Source of the DNA: Prorocentrum cordatum
Taxonomy: Eukaryota; Sar; Dinophyceae; Prorocentrales; Prorocentraceae
Direction of reading: 5' to 3'
Assembly (NCBI GenBank): GCA_963575745.1
Contig: CAUYUJ010003891.1
Coordinates: 585,693 to 649,692 of the forward strand
Length of the DNA stretch: 64,000 nucleotides
The notes below the pieces were generated by a model. It was not told the origin of the DNA. It made no database searches and was given only the letters and a program-made list of their open reading frames with translations. Made by a program: the position numbers and the translations under genes. Below, in pieces: positions 33,760 through 44,027 of the stretch; the first letter of the stretch is position 1; every line of letters starts with the position of its first letter.

Positions 33760-34020
33760 GTTTGAACGGGGCTGGGAGGCCCAGCCAGCAGCTTCGCTCA
33801 GGCGGAGCCGAACTCCTGCTCCGTTGTACGTTAGTAACGATAGTCCCGATAGGAAAGGATGTGCCATCTTAAACAATAAAAAGATCATGTTGGTCTCGAT
33901 AACGAGTGTGTGCCTCGCGGTGAGGCACAGTCATATTTGGGCGGCCGGCCGCTTGAGCCGACGCGGCCGCGGGCGCACGCTCGCTTCCACTCCTTACGTC
34001 CCTCAGCTCGCTTTAGAGTC
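33760..34020 (-). repeat. 5' LTR of the copia-order element
   Basis: Matches 10,629-10,888. The promoter of the element would lie here. The outer end is followed by CCAAG, which also precedes the 3' LTR at 10,624. The GC-rich gggcggccggccgcttgagc block and gtcatatttg are the best conserved parts. Confidence 0.85.
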
Positions 34021-34025
34021 CAAGA

Positions 34026-34440
34026 CGGTCCAGAGGCAAAAGAGCGCACCCAGACGGCCAAAGGATGGCCTCTGGACAGCCCCCGAATTCCCGCAGTCGC
34101 CCCAAGAGGGCTGTAAATGGGGAGACCAAAAGGTACCGATACCGCTACTCCCAGGACCTCTCCCGGGGTTCGTTCTGACCAGGATCTCGAGGCGAATCCA
34201 ACGGAGGCGACGAGGGACTCCGAGGAGGCCCAAAAAGGGGAAAACGGGCGGAGGGTAGCGGTATGGGTACCTTTTTCTCCTCTGAGTAAAACGACCACTC
34301 GGGGACGCCGCCGACCGTTTTGTCCAGTGCGCGAGCCCTGCGGCAAAGAAAGCCGGCGGCGCGGGCATCGCCCGCAGCGTGCACGCAGTCGGAACACGGG
34401 GCCCGCGGCGGACAATCGGCGAAGTGCGATCCTGCCCCAG
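34026..34440. other. LTR flank with a 21-bp inverted repeat
   Basis: Arms 34,128-34,148 and 34,255-34,275 (aaaaggtaccgataccgcta and complement) differ at one base, with 106 bases between. I find no target duplication and no gene. Confidence 0.55.
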
Positions 34441-34449
34441 GCGGCCTCG

Positions 34450-34530
34450 AGGAAGTGGAAGAGGAGGAGGAGGAGGAGGAGGAGGAGAGGGATGAGGATG
34501 AGGATGAGGATGAGGATGAGGATGAGGATG

Positions 34531-34591
<61 letters not shown>

Positions 34592-34716
34592 GGAGGAGGA
34601 GGAGGAGGAGGAGGAGGAGGAGGAGAGGGATGAGGATGAGGATGAGGATGAGGATGAGGATGAGGATGAGGAGGAGGAGGAGGAGGAGGAGGAGGAGGAG
34701 GAGGAGGAGGACGAGA
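34450..34716 (+). repeat. GAG/GAT microsatellite
   Basis: Blocks of (GAG)n, (GAGGAT)n, (GAT)n, (GAG)n, (GAGGAT)n and (GAG)n follow each other. Acidic or His-rich frames across it are low complexity. Confidence 0.95.
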
Positions 34717-34719
34717 GGG

Positions 34720-35515
34720 ATGAGGACAGGATGCATGGGAAGGGCGGGCGCTGGTTCCCGGAGGGCACCAGCTATACGCCTGCACCGAGCCTGCCTGGGC
34801 CGATCCTGAACCCAGGATCGGTGTCCTTGCCTTCCCGCCCAGGCCAGGAGGGCGTATGCACCGATCGACCCAGGGCCCAGGATGGCCTCGGCCAGTTTTG
34901 AGGCCGCTATATTCCCTGGACCCCTTCAAGGGTGCGTTCTGGTCAGCATGTCAAAACGAATCCAGCCACGGCGGCGAGGAGTGGGCAGCGGTAGCGGGAT
35001 ACAGTCGGAGCTCGACCACAAGAAACCTTCTACAAGAAACCCAACCCTGAGACCACAGGGCGTCCATTGATTTTTGGTGTGGGAGCGTCGCGCTTTCCAC
35101 AACAGAGCCATCGAAGCCCACGAAGATCAGGGCGCCCTGGAGGGAAGCAGGGCGTTTCCTGGCATGGGTTTCCACTGCAGTCGTCCCACTCTGAGAGGGA
35201 GGCGGGGGCGACGCCTCCAGCTCCTCCATGTGCATGTCGTTGCGGAGTTGCTCGAGCTCCTCCGCCTCCTTGCTTTTGGCCTGCTCCAGCGGGAGGCGGC
35301 CGCGCCGGGGCGGAGAGGGGCGACGCGCGACTGGACGCAGCGGTCCTCCTGCCGCCCCCCCCCCCCCAAAGGCGTGAGAGCGAGACGAGGCGAGGGCGGA
35401 AAGGAGAGAACAGGAGGACGAGAGAAGACGAAAGAGAGATAATTGGAGGAGAGAGGAATAACTGATGCGAAAGGATCGAACGAACAAGGCCCGGATCCCG
35501 CTGCACCGTTTGCTG
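34720..35515. other. No supported gene
   Basis: It contains a short palindrome (ccgatcctg-aacc-caggatcgg, near 34,800) and a purine-rich end. The open frames are low complexity. Confidence 0.4.
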
Positions 35516-35695
35516 AATAGCCTCCTCCTCCTCTTCCTTTTCTTCCTCCTCCTTCATCCTTTTCCATCATGAACAACTCTCCCTGTCGCACCACCAGACG
35601 CGTCGGTAAGGCGGGCTGTGCGTTTCGCGTGAGACATCCTCCCCATGGGCGCGCGGGCATATGCCCCTTTTGTCTTGCGAACCTCAGCATGTGAA
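35516..35695 (+). repeat. Dispersed TCC-bounded family, 5' fragment
   Basis: After a TCC/TTC tract the sequence ccttttccatcatgaac, ctccctgtcgcacca and gcgtttcgcgtgagac follows the same order as 38,408-38,500 and 20-110. It then stops matching. Confidence 0.65.
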
Positions 35696-35696
35696 C

Positions 35697-36245
35697 TAAT
35701 TTGTTAGTAGACTCCTTAGTAAGGAGCCCTTGATAACGAATCCTTACTAAGGAACCCTGAATGAAGAATCCCGAGTAAAGAGTACTAAATCGGGAGCCCT
35801 GTGCAAGTTCTCCTTACTTGGAATCCGTATTCAGGAACCCTTGATCGCAAATCCGTACTAAGGAACCCTAAGTAAAGAACCCTTGTTAAATAATCCTCGA
35901 TGGAAGAGATTATGTGACGGATCCTTGGTGTGGCGGCCGTATTAAGGATTTCTTGATGCGGGGGGATCCTTCGTGAGGTACCCGTCGAAAAAATGATATG
36001 TAAAGTATCATGCGTACGGAATCCTTGTTAAAAGGATCCTGCAATTCCCATTTTAAAAGATGCCTTCATCACGGATCCGTGATACGAGCCCATTCGTGAT
36101 GAATCAAAGCAAACGAATCATTAGTACGGAACCTTTTGGAAAAAAAGGGAATCCTTAGAAACGATTCCGGACTAGGGAACCCTTGGTCTGTATTCCTAGG
36201 AGCGCCTCCTTAATAAAACAACTCACCCGTAAAGGAATCCTGATT
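35697..36245 (+). repeat. Degenerate short interspersed motif array
   Basis: AT-richer DNA with many variants of aaggaaccct and ggaatcctt, on both strands, at irregular spacing. I see no gene. Confidence 0.6.
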
Positions 36246-37080
36246 CAGGAATTCTGCGCCCCCTGAAGTCAAACAGACAAGCAAAGGTATTCCCACAGCC
36301 TGGCGACGACCAACAGCCGCTGGCTGTAGGCCTCAGTTGAGAGTCAACGGCCGTTGGCTGTGGGCCTTGGTCAACGGTGTCTGGCTGTTGGACGTTTGCG
36401 CGACCACCAAGGCTGCAGGGGCAGATCTCCGCGGCCATGTGGCAGGATGGCTCCTCAGACGAGGACGAAGAGGAAATCCAAAACTTTGGAAACAAACTCA
36501 AAATAAATGCAGCGAACGCATAAAGAAACCGAAACGTTGGAGACTGAAACCATGGGGCAACAGACAAAAGCAAACAAACAACGTCCACCGAGAATGCGCC
36601 CCCCCCCTTCGAACGTTTCCCTTCGGACGGCTCTCCTTGGGATTTGTTATTTTTGGTTGTTCCAGCGGTTCGCGTAACGTTCCAGCCACCAACCAGTATT
36701 TACATGCTTTTGTAATGTTTTGGTTTCCTTGTGTTTCTGCGGCTTCCCACTGCCAGCATGGGGGCGCGCACCAGGCCTAGATACTAGGAAGAAGCGCCGA
36801 ACGAACCGAATGCAACCCGCAAGCCGACCTGCATTAGGCAAACTCGCGAAGTGAACCGTGGCATGGGAGAAAGCGAGAGCGTGAAAGGTAACGAACTCCC
36901 CCCCACCTCAAGCACGGGCCGCGGGCCAAAAGAAACGTGGAAAAGATGCACCCCGGGGGGCGCAGCCATATCGCGAATCGAAACTACACTGTTCCGACTC
37001 CCTCCAGCATTAGCTGGAGGAGGAAGAAGAAAAGGGGGAAGGGGGGGAGACCGGTGCGGGAGTTCCGACGAATCCCTCCT
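36246..37080. other. No supported gene
   Basis: Two diverged copies of ggctgtrggcctyrgtyraac lie at 36,325-36,390. The open frames give no recognisable product. Confidence 0.4.
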
Positions 37081-37458
37081 GGAACCTTCCTGAAAAAATC
37101 TTTAGGAAGGTTTTTGGAAGGTTCCCCCGGGGGAAAAGGGGGAAGGGGGGGCGAGGGGGGTTGCAGGGCGGCTTTTCCAAAACAACCTTCTAAACGCCTT
37201 CCGAAAACCTCCCAACAACCTTTTGACCACCTTTGGGAACCTTCCAAAAACCTTGCAACCCCTTCCCAAAACCTCCCAACATGTAGCGACACCGCCCAAT
37301 ACATTCCAAAAACCTTTTCAAAAATCATTCGAAAACCTCCCAAACAACCTTCCAACAACCTCCAAACAACCTTCCAAAAACCTTCCAAACACCTTCAGAA
37401 AAACCGAACAGAAACCTCACAAAAACCTTCCAAACAACCTTCCAAAAACCTTCCTCAG
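37081..37458 (+). repeat. AACCTTCC minisatellite
   Basis: Units of ~10-11 bases (aaaccttccaaaac, caaccttccaa) run through the segment. The plus frame reads repeated KTFQKPS/NLPNN peptide. Confidence 0.85.
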
Positions 37459-37489
37459 CCGCGCCGCCCACAGCGCGCGGCAGGGTGAT

Positions 37490-38112
37490 GCCCAGTGAAA
37501 GGGCCCTGAGGCACGAAGATCGGCCCCTGCGCCCTGAGGCCCTCGTCGCAGGCCGCCGCCTCCTGGAAGCGGCGGTTTGGTGGCGGCCCGTCGTAGGAGG
37601 AGTGAACGATAGATAGCCCCGCGCGCGCAGCGGCGTCCGAGGGGGCCCCAGACCCCGCCGTTCGGGACGAAGGGCGGCGCCTCGGCGCGCATCTGGATGT
37701 CCCAAGCCTTCCCCTCGAACAGCCGCGCTTCCAACCGGACTCCACCTTGAGCACCTCGTAGCTCACGGCCGCTCGCCCTTAGGACTTCGATGCCCTGGGC
37801 CTCGGCGCGCAATGCCACTTCGCGGCGGATCCGATAGATCCACCGCGATGGGCGGCCAGCCACGACGTCCGCGCGCGCGGGCAGCATCGCGTGCACCCGC
37901 GCGGCAACCTCATCATCTCCGACAACGGCGTCGATGGCCTGCTCAGCCGCCGCCGTTTGCTCCTCGAGTGTCTCGATCGCCTTCGCGAGGCGTTTCGCCA
38001 AGCGGCCAGCAGCATCGCGAGCCGCGGCAACCCCTCGCACGGGCTCCCGCGCCATAGCGCCGCCCCCGCGCGCGCCCGTCGAGCCCGCGGCTAGGGGGGC
38101 CAGCAAGGCCAT
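37490..38112 (-). CDS. Hypothetical helical protein fragment
   Basis: From the Met at 38,112 the first ~150 residues are compositionally normal. They include a long charged helix (AAGRLAKRLAKAIETLEEQT; EQAIDAVVGDDEVAARVHAM) and IYRIRREVALRAEAQGIEVL. Beyond ~37,600 the frame runs into unrelated and repetitive sequence. It may be part of a retroelement ORF1 or host fragment; I cannot tell which. No start signal or intron evidence was seen. Confidence 0.3.
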
Positions 38113-38404
38113 GAGCCAACATGGCTACGGAGATCGAAACGCACGGATCACGCAACGGGCGTGGCCGCTTATCTCAATCCCTGAGCGGGACCAAGCGATG
38201 CGCCTACCGAGACCAGCCTCAAATTGCAAGAGGGCCTGACGGGAAGGCACAAAGACGGACCCGCAGACCCCCAAGCGTGCCGCTCCACAATCACCGCAGA
38301 TCCCATCGCGCTTTTCCTGCCCCCCCCATGCTTTTCCTCCCCCCGTCGCCCCGAACCATCCCTCGTACTCCTCGTCCCCCGCCGATCCTCCTGCCCCTCC
38401 TCCA

Positions 38405-39290
38405 CCATTCCTTTTCCATATAAATTACTTCTCCCTGTCGCACCCCGGGGCCGGTTTCTAGGGCGGGCTTGGTGTTTCGCCTCAGACTGCCTCCCTAAAT
38501 TGGACCCTGAAGCTTGAAACGCGGCTACAACTTCGCAGATGAAGGGCTGGTAAATTCTGAAAGTGTGGCTCTCGCTTCAGCGCCGCGCGCACTTGTTTCA
38601 AACAGTTGCAAGAGCTTCACGGATTGCGGGCGGGCCGTTTTCAAGATGTGGCTCTCGCTTTAGCGCCGCGCACATTCGTTTTTTACGTTTGCAGGAGATT
38701 CACGGATTGAGCGCGGGTGGTTTTCAACATGTGGCTTTCGCCTCAGCGCTGCGCACATTCGTGCTTAAACGCTGCAATAACTTAACGGATTTAAGGCGGG
38801 TGGTTTTGAAAATGTGGCTCTCGCCTTAGCGCCGCGCACATTCCTTTTTCAAAAACCAAAAAATGCAGTTTCACGGATTGGAAGCGGCTGGTTTTCAAAA
38901 TGTGGCTCTCGCATTGGCGACGCGCACATTCGTTTTAAAGACTGCAAGAGTTTCGCGGATTCCAATGGTCAGCGTACCAGAGATGGTGGTTTGGAAGGAT
39001 CAAGATTTGGGAGGAGCAACAATTACGTTGATTCGCGGCGTTGGAATCCCAGGGATGGCGTTCTGGTACGATGCAAGATCGTCAAGACGTAACAATCAAG
39101 TTGATCCGTGGCGTCGGAATCCCGAGAACGATGTTTGGGCATGCTTTGAGGGTCTTCACACGGTTGTCTTCCAACGAGGCAATTCCCTCAGCGGAAATGA
39201 ACCGTTGTAGGGGCCTATGAAGAGGGAGTTTGGAGGAAGGGTGTATTCCAACATTGTTGATGACTGTTGGGTTTACACTGGTCCTCCTCC
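38405..39290 (+). repeat. Dispersed TCC-bounded family, copy 2
   Basis: It matches 1-905 from end to end: 5' phrase (ctccctgtcgcaccccg), five 82-bp units (near 38,568, 38,651, 38,735, 38,818, 38,905), gattcgcggcgttgg, ggcgtcggaatcccgagaac, and the 3' ggtttacactggtcctcc running into a TCC/TCA tract. The copies differ by many substitutions and small indels. Confidence 0.8.
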
Positions 39291-39326
39291 TCTTTTTCCT
39301 CCTCCTCCTCCTACTCCTCCTCTCTT

Positions 39327-39412
<86 letters not shown>

Positions 39413-39699
39413 TCCGGATCAGCCTCCTCCTCAGCCTCGTCCTCGTCCTCGTCCGCGTCCTCCTCCTCCTCATCCTCCTCCTCGTCCTCATCCTCGTCCT
39501 CGTCCTTGTACTCATCTTCGTCCTCGTCCTCGTCGTCTTCCCCCTCCTCATCATCAGTATCCTCCTCCTGCTCCTCCTCCTAACCATCAGCCTCATCCTC
39601 ATCCTCATCCTCCTCCTCTTCCTCCTCCTCCTCCTCGTCCTCATCATCCTCATCATCTTCATCATGACCATCATGACCAGCATCATCAGCATCACCATC

Positions 39700-39760
<61 letters not shown>

Positions 39761-39870
39761 CCATCATGATCAGCATTATCATCATCATGAGCAGCAACAG
39801 CAGCAGCATCATCATCCTTCCCCCCTTCAAATTCCTCCCCGCCCTCCTCCTCTTCCTCCTCCTCCTGCCT
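39285..39870 (+). repeat. TCC/TCA microsatellite block
   Basis: A near-pure (TCA)n of ~27 units lies at 39,330-39,410, TCC/CTCGTC mixtures at 39,420-39,650, and (ATC)n with CACC interruptions at 39,660-39,830. Frames through it give Ser-, His- or Ile-rich peptides. Confidence 0.95.
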
Positions 39871-40515
39871 AAGCCCTGTTCCCTCATCATCTCAATAATC
39901 CTATCGAATCCCTTCCGCCCCGAGGAGATACGTGCTCGCCCCTCGCGTCAGGGCGGGGGCCAAGGCAACCGTGCCTCCATCACGCCCAACATGTTGTTGA
40001 GGATGCGGACCTTCTCGCGCTCGGCCTCCGCCTTCTGGGCCTCCAACTCCTCCTCGAACTCGCGCTTCTTCCGCGCGAACTCCTCGATCCTGCGAGGGGT
40101 CGGGCGGGTGTTACGAAAAGAGGAGCGGGGAGTAAGTGGAGGGGCTGAAATCGTTCAACTTATCAAGACTGAGCGCGGAAACGTCGGTGCCGATCTTGGG
40201 AACCCAAAACGTGAATCATCCCCGCGAAGTGGCGACGGCCGGAATGGACAATGACTACGATCGCCGTCGCCAAGATCCCGCGACCTCTGGGTAATGACCA
40301 TCGTGTCTCTTCCTTCGAATAAGCATAGGGCGATCCAAAGCTCCAGCAAAATGGGCCCCAAAGGTCCCGTAAACTGCCGCCGCGGCCACTCCCAAACAAG
40401 GCGCCGGCGAAACTCAGCTTCCTTCGCCCCGCGTCTGCTTCTCCACCATCTTCCCCCATTGCCACCCACCCGAGAGGCGCTGGGGGTGTGCAGGGCATCC
40501 TATGTTTGAGGTCCT
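39871..40515. other. No supported gene
   Basis: Both strands have open frames of ~70-110 codons without domains. Confidence 0.35.
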
Positions 40516-40850
40516 TCTCCTCCTCCTCCTCCTCCTCCTCCTCCTCCTCATTATCATCCTCTTCCTCCTCCTCATCCTCCTCCTACAAGGGCATGGGGTG
40601 TGTTGGGGATACTGGCCAGCGAATAGCAGGGTCTTCCGGAGGTGGAACGTCGACCCGTGCTCCAGACGAATCACCTCCGCGCACTGACTGCCCATTTCCG
40701 CCGTGTTAGGCCAGGCATAGCTGGAAGCGCCATTCACCAAACAACGCCCCCACAAGTGATGGAGACTTGCCCGTGCTTCAACCAACAGCAGTGATGATCC
40801 TCCTCCTCCTCCTCCTCCTCCTCCTCCTTCTCCTCCTCCTTCATTATATA
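40516..40850 (+). repeat. Two TCC microsatellites
   Basis: TCC runs at about 40,516-40,585 (with ATTATCATCC) and 40,797-40,843. The 200 bases between show no gene. Confidence 0.9.
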
Positions 40851-41153
40851 TACGCAGCACCCCGCAATTGCGGATAAGAGTGAGGGGGCGGGCGCGGGCG
40901 CCGGTCAACGATCAACGACGAGCCGGCGGACCTCGTGGCCCTCACCTTCCCTGTCGATGGCGCCCTCCTCCTCCTCCTCCTCCTCCTCCCCCTCCTCCTC
41001 CTCATGCTCCTCCTCCTCCTGCTCCTCTCAAGCGCATTCTGGCTCAGGTATCCACCTGGTCAGTCTCACCTTGTGCTGGACCATTCGTGTACTCGCTTGA
41101 GCGCCGCCCGCGAGGCGGTGAAAGCAAAGTATCATCATTCCAACGCCAGCGCC

Positions 41154-41666
41154 ATGGTGCCGCCTCCGCCTGCTCCTCCCGCTGGTGCTCCTGGCGGCGC
41201 GGGGTGGGCAGCCCCCTCTGGGCAACCCGACGGCACGGGCTGGTCTGCAGGCCAAGGGAACAAGGGCTGGACGCAATGGCACTGGCACCAGTACCAGCGT
41301 GGCCCACCGTGGCGCTGCACATCATGTGGGTGCAAGAAGAACAAGGCCAGCTGGTGGTTCTGCAAGCAGTGCAAGACCCCACGACCTCACCTAGCAGCCT
41401 CCCGTCGCAGGTGGAGTTTGGGCTCAAGGCCAAGGAGGTCATCAGCCAGCTGGACAGCCACTTCCTCTTCGTGCTGGACCTCAGCTCGTGGCTCAGCAGC
41501 CAGTGGCACTGGAACAGACGGAACCGACCATTGCGGAGCTGGAGCAGCTCATTCGTTTACTCGCGAAGTGCGCGACAACAGTCTGCGCGCGCCACGCGCC
41601 GCTACATACCACAGGCGCACGTGTGCGCGCTGCGAACACGTGGCGTGCGAACTACGAACAGCATAA
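41154..41666 (+). CDS. RanBP2-type zinc-finger protein fragment (LINE ORF1-like)
   Basis: After a Pro/Gly/Ala-rich start (MVPPPPAPPAGAPGG), residues near 41,310-41,373 read PWRCTSCGCKKNKASWWFC then KQC. This is close to the RanBP2 finger W-x-C-x2-4-C-x3-N-x6-C-x2-C. Such fingers bind single-stranded RNA and occur in ORF1 proteins of some algal LINE-type elements. In neighbouring frames downstream are LKAKEVISQLDSH and ALEQTEPTIAELEQLIRL, coiled-coil-like pieces that fit an ORF1, so the frame is broken after the finger. The long upstream extension to 40,935 is a TCC microsatellite. No RT follows in the window. Confidence 0.5.
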   Translation: MVPPPPAPPAGAPGGAGWAAPSGQPDGTGWSAGQGNKGWTQWHWHQYQRGPPWRCTSCGCKKNKASWWFCKQCKTPRPHLAASRRRWSLGSRPRRSSASWTATSSSCWTSARGSAASGTGTDGTDHCGAGAAHSFTREVRDNSLRAPRAATYHRRTCARCEHVACELRTA

Positions 41667-41789
41667 CTCTGCGCTTCATCATGGGCGATGCTGCGACGGG
41701 GGTGGGTGGGGTGACGGGCGCTATGGTATGCACTGGGTGGGTGGGTGGGTTGGAGGCCACATAACGCGCGATATGTGCGAAGGGAGGTA

Positions 41790-42115
41790 GACTTGAGCTC
41801 TTCCCCCGCGCGGGCCAAGACCGCTTCCAGCAGCGGCGCGGCCTCCCCGAGCCAGCGCGTCTTCCCCGCGCCGGGGCGGGCGCCGCTCCCTGTCCTGTCG
41901 AAGAGGTCTGAGAATACCTCCATGTGCGCATTGCGGGCGCAGGCCCCCATCTCGCTGCGCACCCCCCAGGTTGCGCCGGGCCCTGTTCCCTGTCGCCCGC
42001 GGCGCCTCGCAGGAGCTCTATGCCACGGGCCAGGGCGCCGGGCCGTCGGGCCCCCCCCCCGCCCCGGATGGCTTTCCCCAAGCTCGAGGTCCACCGCCTC
42101 GGCTTTGTTCAGCCA
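41790..42115. other. No supported gene
   Basis: GC-rich with open frames on both strands but no domain. Confidence 0.35.
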
Positions 42116-42212
42116 GGGTGGGGTTTAGGGCTGAGGGTTTGGGGGCTTGAGGTTTCGGGCTCAGGGGTTGGGGGCTTGGGGTTTAGGGTTTAGGGGTTGG
42201 GGGATTGGGGTC
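42116..42212 (+). repeat. Degenerate telomere-like tract
   Basis: TTTAGGG and variants (ggtttaggg, gagggtttggggg, ggtttagggtttaggggttg) run for ~95 bases. TTTAGGG is the plant- and dinoflagellate-type telomere unit, so this may be an interstitial remnant. Confidence 0.55.
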
Positions 42213-42292
42213 TCGTTCTCTCTCTCTCTCTCTGTCTCTCTCCATGTTCTCTCTCTCTCTCTCTCTCTCTCGCTCACTGTCTCTGTGTTTCT
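42213..42292 (+). repeat. CT microsatellite
   Basis: Two CT runs separated by ccatgtt. Confidence 0.9.
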
Positions 42293-42599
42293 CTGGCGGC
42301 AGGATGGCCGCGGGCCCCACTTCGCAAGCCCACCTCGCCCCCTGCCCCCCGGCTCTCTGGGCCCCCCCCGCGGCGCCCGAGGTCCCCGCGGGCGCCTGCC
42401 CCGCCCCCGGCGGGTCGATGCCGGGGGGCGGGGCTGCGTGCGGGGTCTGTCCAGGACGACGCCCTGCGGGGCCCCCCGCGGCCCGCGCCTCGGCGGCGGG
42501 AGCGTGGCCGCCGACCCCTCGAGCGGCGGGGGGCCCAGGCCCCCCCCGCCCTCGCCGCGGCCCCATGCTCTCGGAGAAGGATCCTAAAACCCTGCTCTT

Positions 42600-43255
42600 G
42601 AGACCCCCAATCCAGCAATTCTTCGCCCGGGCCTTCCCCCCGACTCCCTCCCGCGCCCCTCCTGCGCCCCCGCCTGGAACCCGCCCCGACCCCCCTTCTG
42701 CGCCCCAACGCCCTCGCTCTCCTGAAACCTTTGTTCCCGCCCGGTGCCCACCCCGACCCCTCCCGCGCCCCCCCCTGCGCCCCGGCATCCTCGCCCTCAT
42801 GGAACTTCTCTCTGTCCCCCCCCCCCCGCGCCGCAATTCTTCGCCCGGAACCCTCCCTGGCCCCTACCGCGCCCCAGCATCCTCGCCCTCCTCGGACCTC
42901 TTCGGGCCCCCCCACCCAGCCGCTCTTCGCCTGGACCCCCCCTGGCCCCCTCCCGCCCCCCCCCCTACGCCCCGGCACCCTCGCTCTCCTAGAACCTCTG
43001 TTGTTGGGCTCTCCAACCAGCCAATTCTTCGCCTGCCCCCCCCCCCCCGCCTCTCCTACGCTCCGGCGCCCTCGCTCTGCTGGGAACTTTGTCCTCGGGC
43101 CCCCCCGCCCAGCCATTCTTCGCCTGGGGCCCCTGCCAACCCCCCCCCCCGCACCCCAGCATCCTCGCTTTCCTCGGACCTCAGGTCATGGGGCCCCCCA
43201 CCCAGCCATTCTCCGCCCGTCGCCCGCCCCGGCCCCCCCCCCGACCCCTTCCCTG
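42600..43255 (+). repeat. ~92-bp C-rich tandem repeat
   Basis: The phrase cagcnattcttcgcccg starts near 42,611, 42,831, 42,919, 43,018, 43,110 and 43,203, mostly 88-99 bp apart. Each unit has a cctcgccctcct segment and a poly-C run. Open plus frames read a Pro-rich ~31-residue repeat. Confidence 0.75.
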
Positions 43256-44025
43256 CGCCCTGGTCGATCGCGATCGTAGCCCCGAGAAACCTGCTCACAT
43301 ATCAAGCAACATACTCCCCCGTCGTCTCAATGACGCACAGCTGTTCTGGTTGATTGTGCATTGGGAAGTCAGGGCGCTCGTGCTCGCGGGCAGCGCGTTC
43401 TCGCCTGGCGGCGTCTGACCTGCGGGTTGGGCGCGTTCTCGCGCCGGGCGCTGCGCGGGCCCGCAACTATGCTGCGCCATGACCCTGCCGCCTCGACCTA
43501 CAAGATTAGGTTTCCGCCATTTCCCTGTCCGGAAGATCGCGAGCGACTCGGGGGCACTTTCCCCGGCCTTTCCCGCGCCGGCCGAAGGGCAGCTCCTCGC
43601 GGGCGCCCTCATTGGAGGCGGCAGCGATGGCGCGAATACCGCGCCTTGTCCACCCCTGCCGATTTCCTTGCGCGCGCCAGGTGGCGCGACGGGCGCGTCG
43701 CGCAGACTTGCTAACATCTCCCCCATCTTCCATTCTCGTATTGTCTGGCATGAAACCACCTGCTCACGCCGCGCAGCAAACGCACACGCCAAGCCATCCC
43801 AAGTGCAGCTCGCGTCGCGTAGCTGGTGCAGTGGGCGGGGGCGGCGCCCGGGCGGTCGAGTTTCCATTGGCGCCGGGAGGTGTCTGAATGGTGTTGGAGG
43901 CGAAGGTCCGAGCGCGCGGGTCCAAATTCACTTGGGTGCGCGTGGCCGTTTGCCAGTGCGTCTCCGCCAAGCAGGTAGGCGTTGCCAGTCGTCGGGGATG
44001 CGTCACTGCGGTCAGGTCGGTACTC
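43256..44025. other. No supported gene
   Basis: Open frames on both strands are Ala/Arg-rich. This segment lies downstream of the gag remnant at 44.0-44.7 kb and may hold more of that element, but I see no motif. Confidence 0.35.
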
Positions 44026-44027
44026 TT

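Larger units (their letters stand above)
10629..34020 (-). mobile_element. Giant Ty1/copia-order LTR retrotransposon
   Basis: Matching ~260-bp LTRs lie at 10,629-10,888 and 33,760-34,020. Both outer edges are flanked by CCAAG (10,624-10,628 and 34,021-34,025), as expected for a 5-bp target duplication. Coding is on the minus strand. The order gag, protease, integrase, RT, RNase H is that of Ty1/copia. Without the nested 7.7-kb element it is ~15.7 kb, far above the usual ~5-6 kb. The excess holds a Tpt1/KptA-like domain, a RING-like finger and two methyltransferase-like domains. LTRs are ~85% identical by eye and frames are broken, so this copy is old. The terminal bases are not TG/CA and no clear polypurine tract precedes the 3' LTR (there is a poly-C run on the coding strand). 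Confidence 0.85.

Noticed and set aside
34450-34720. Acidic Glu/Asp-rich protein on the plus strand (34,320-34,901)
   Set aside because: It is a translation of GAG/GAT microsatellites with unrelated flanks.
40935-41050. Leucine-rich membrane-like N-terminus before the zinc-finger protein
   Set aside because: The hydrophobic run is a TCC/CTC microsatellite read in one frame; an internal Met at 41,154 is a better start.
42560-43353. Extensin-like proline-rich protein
   Set aside because: Pro-rich reading of a C-rich ~92-bp tandem repeat; no signal peptide or conserved ends.
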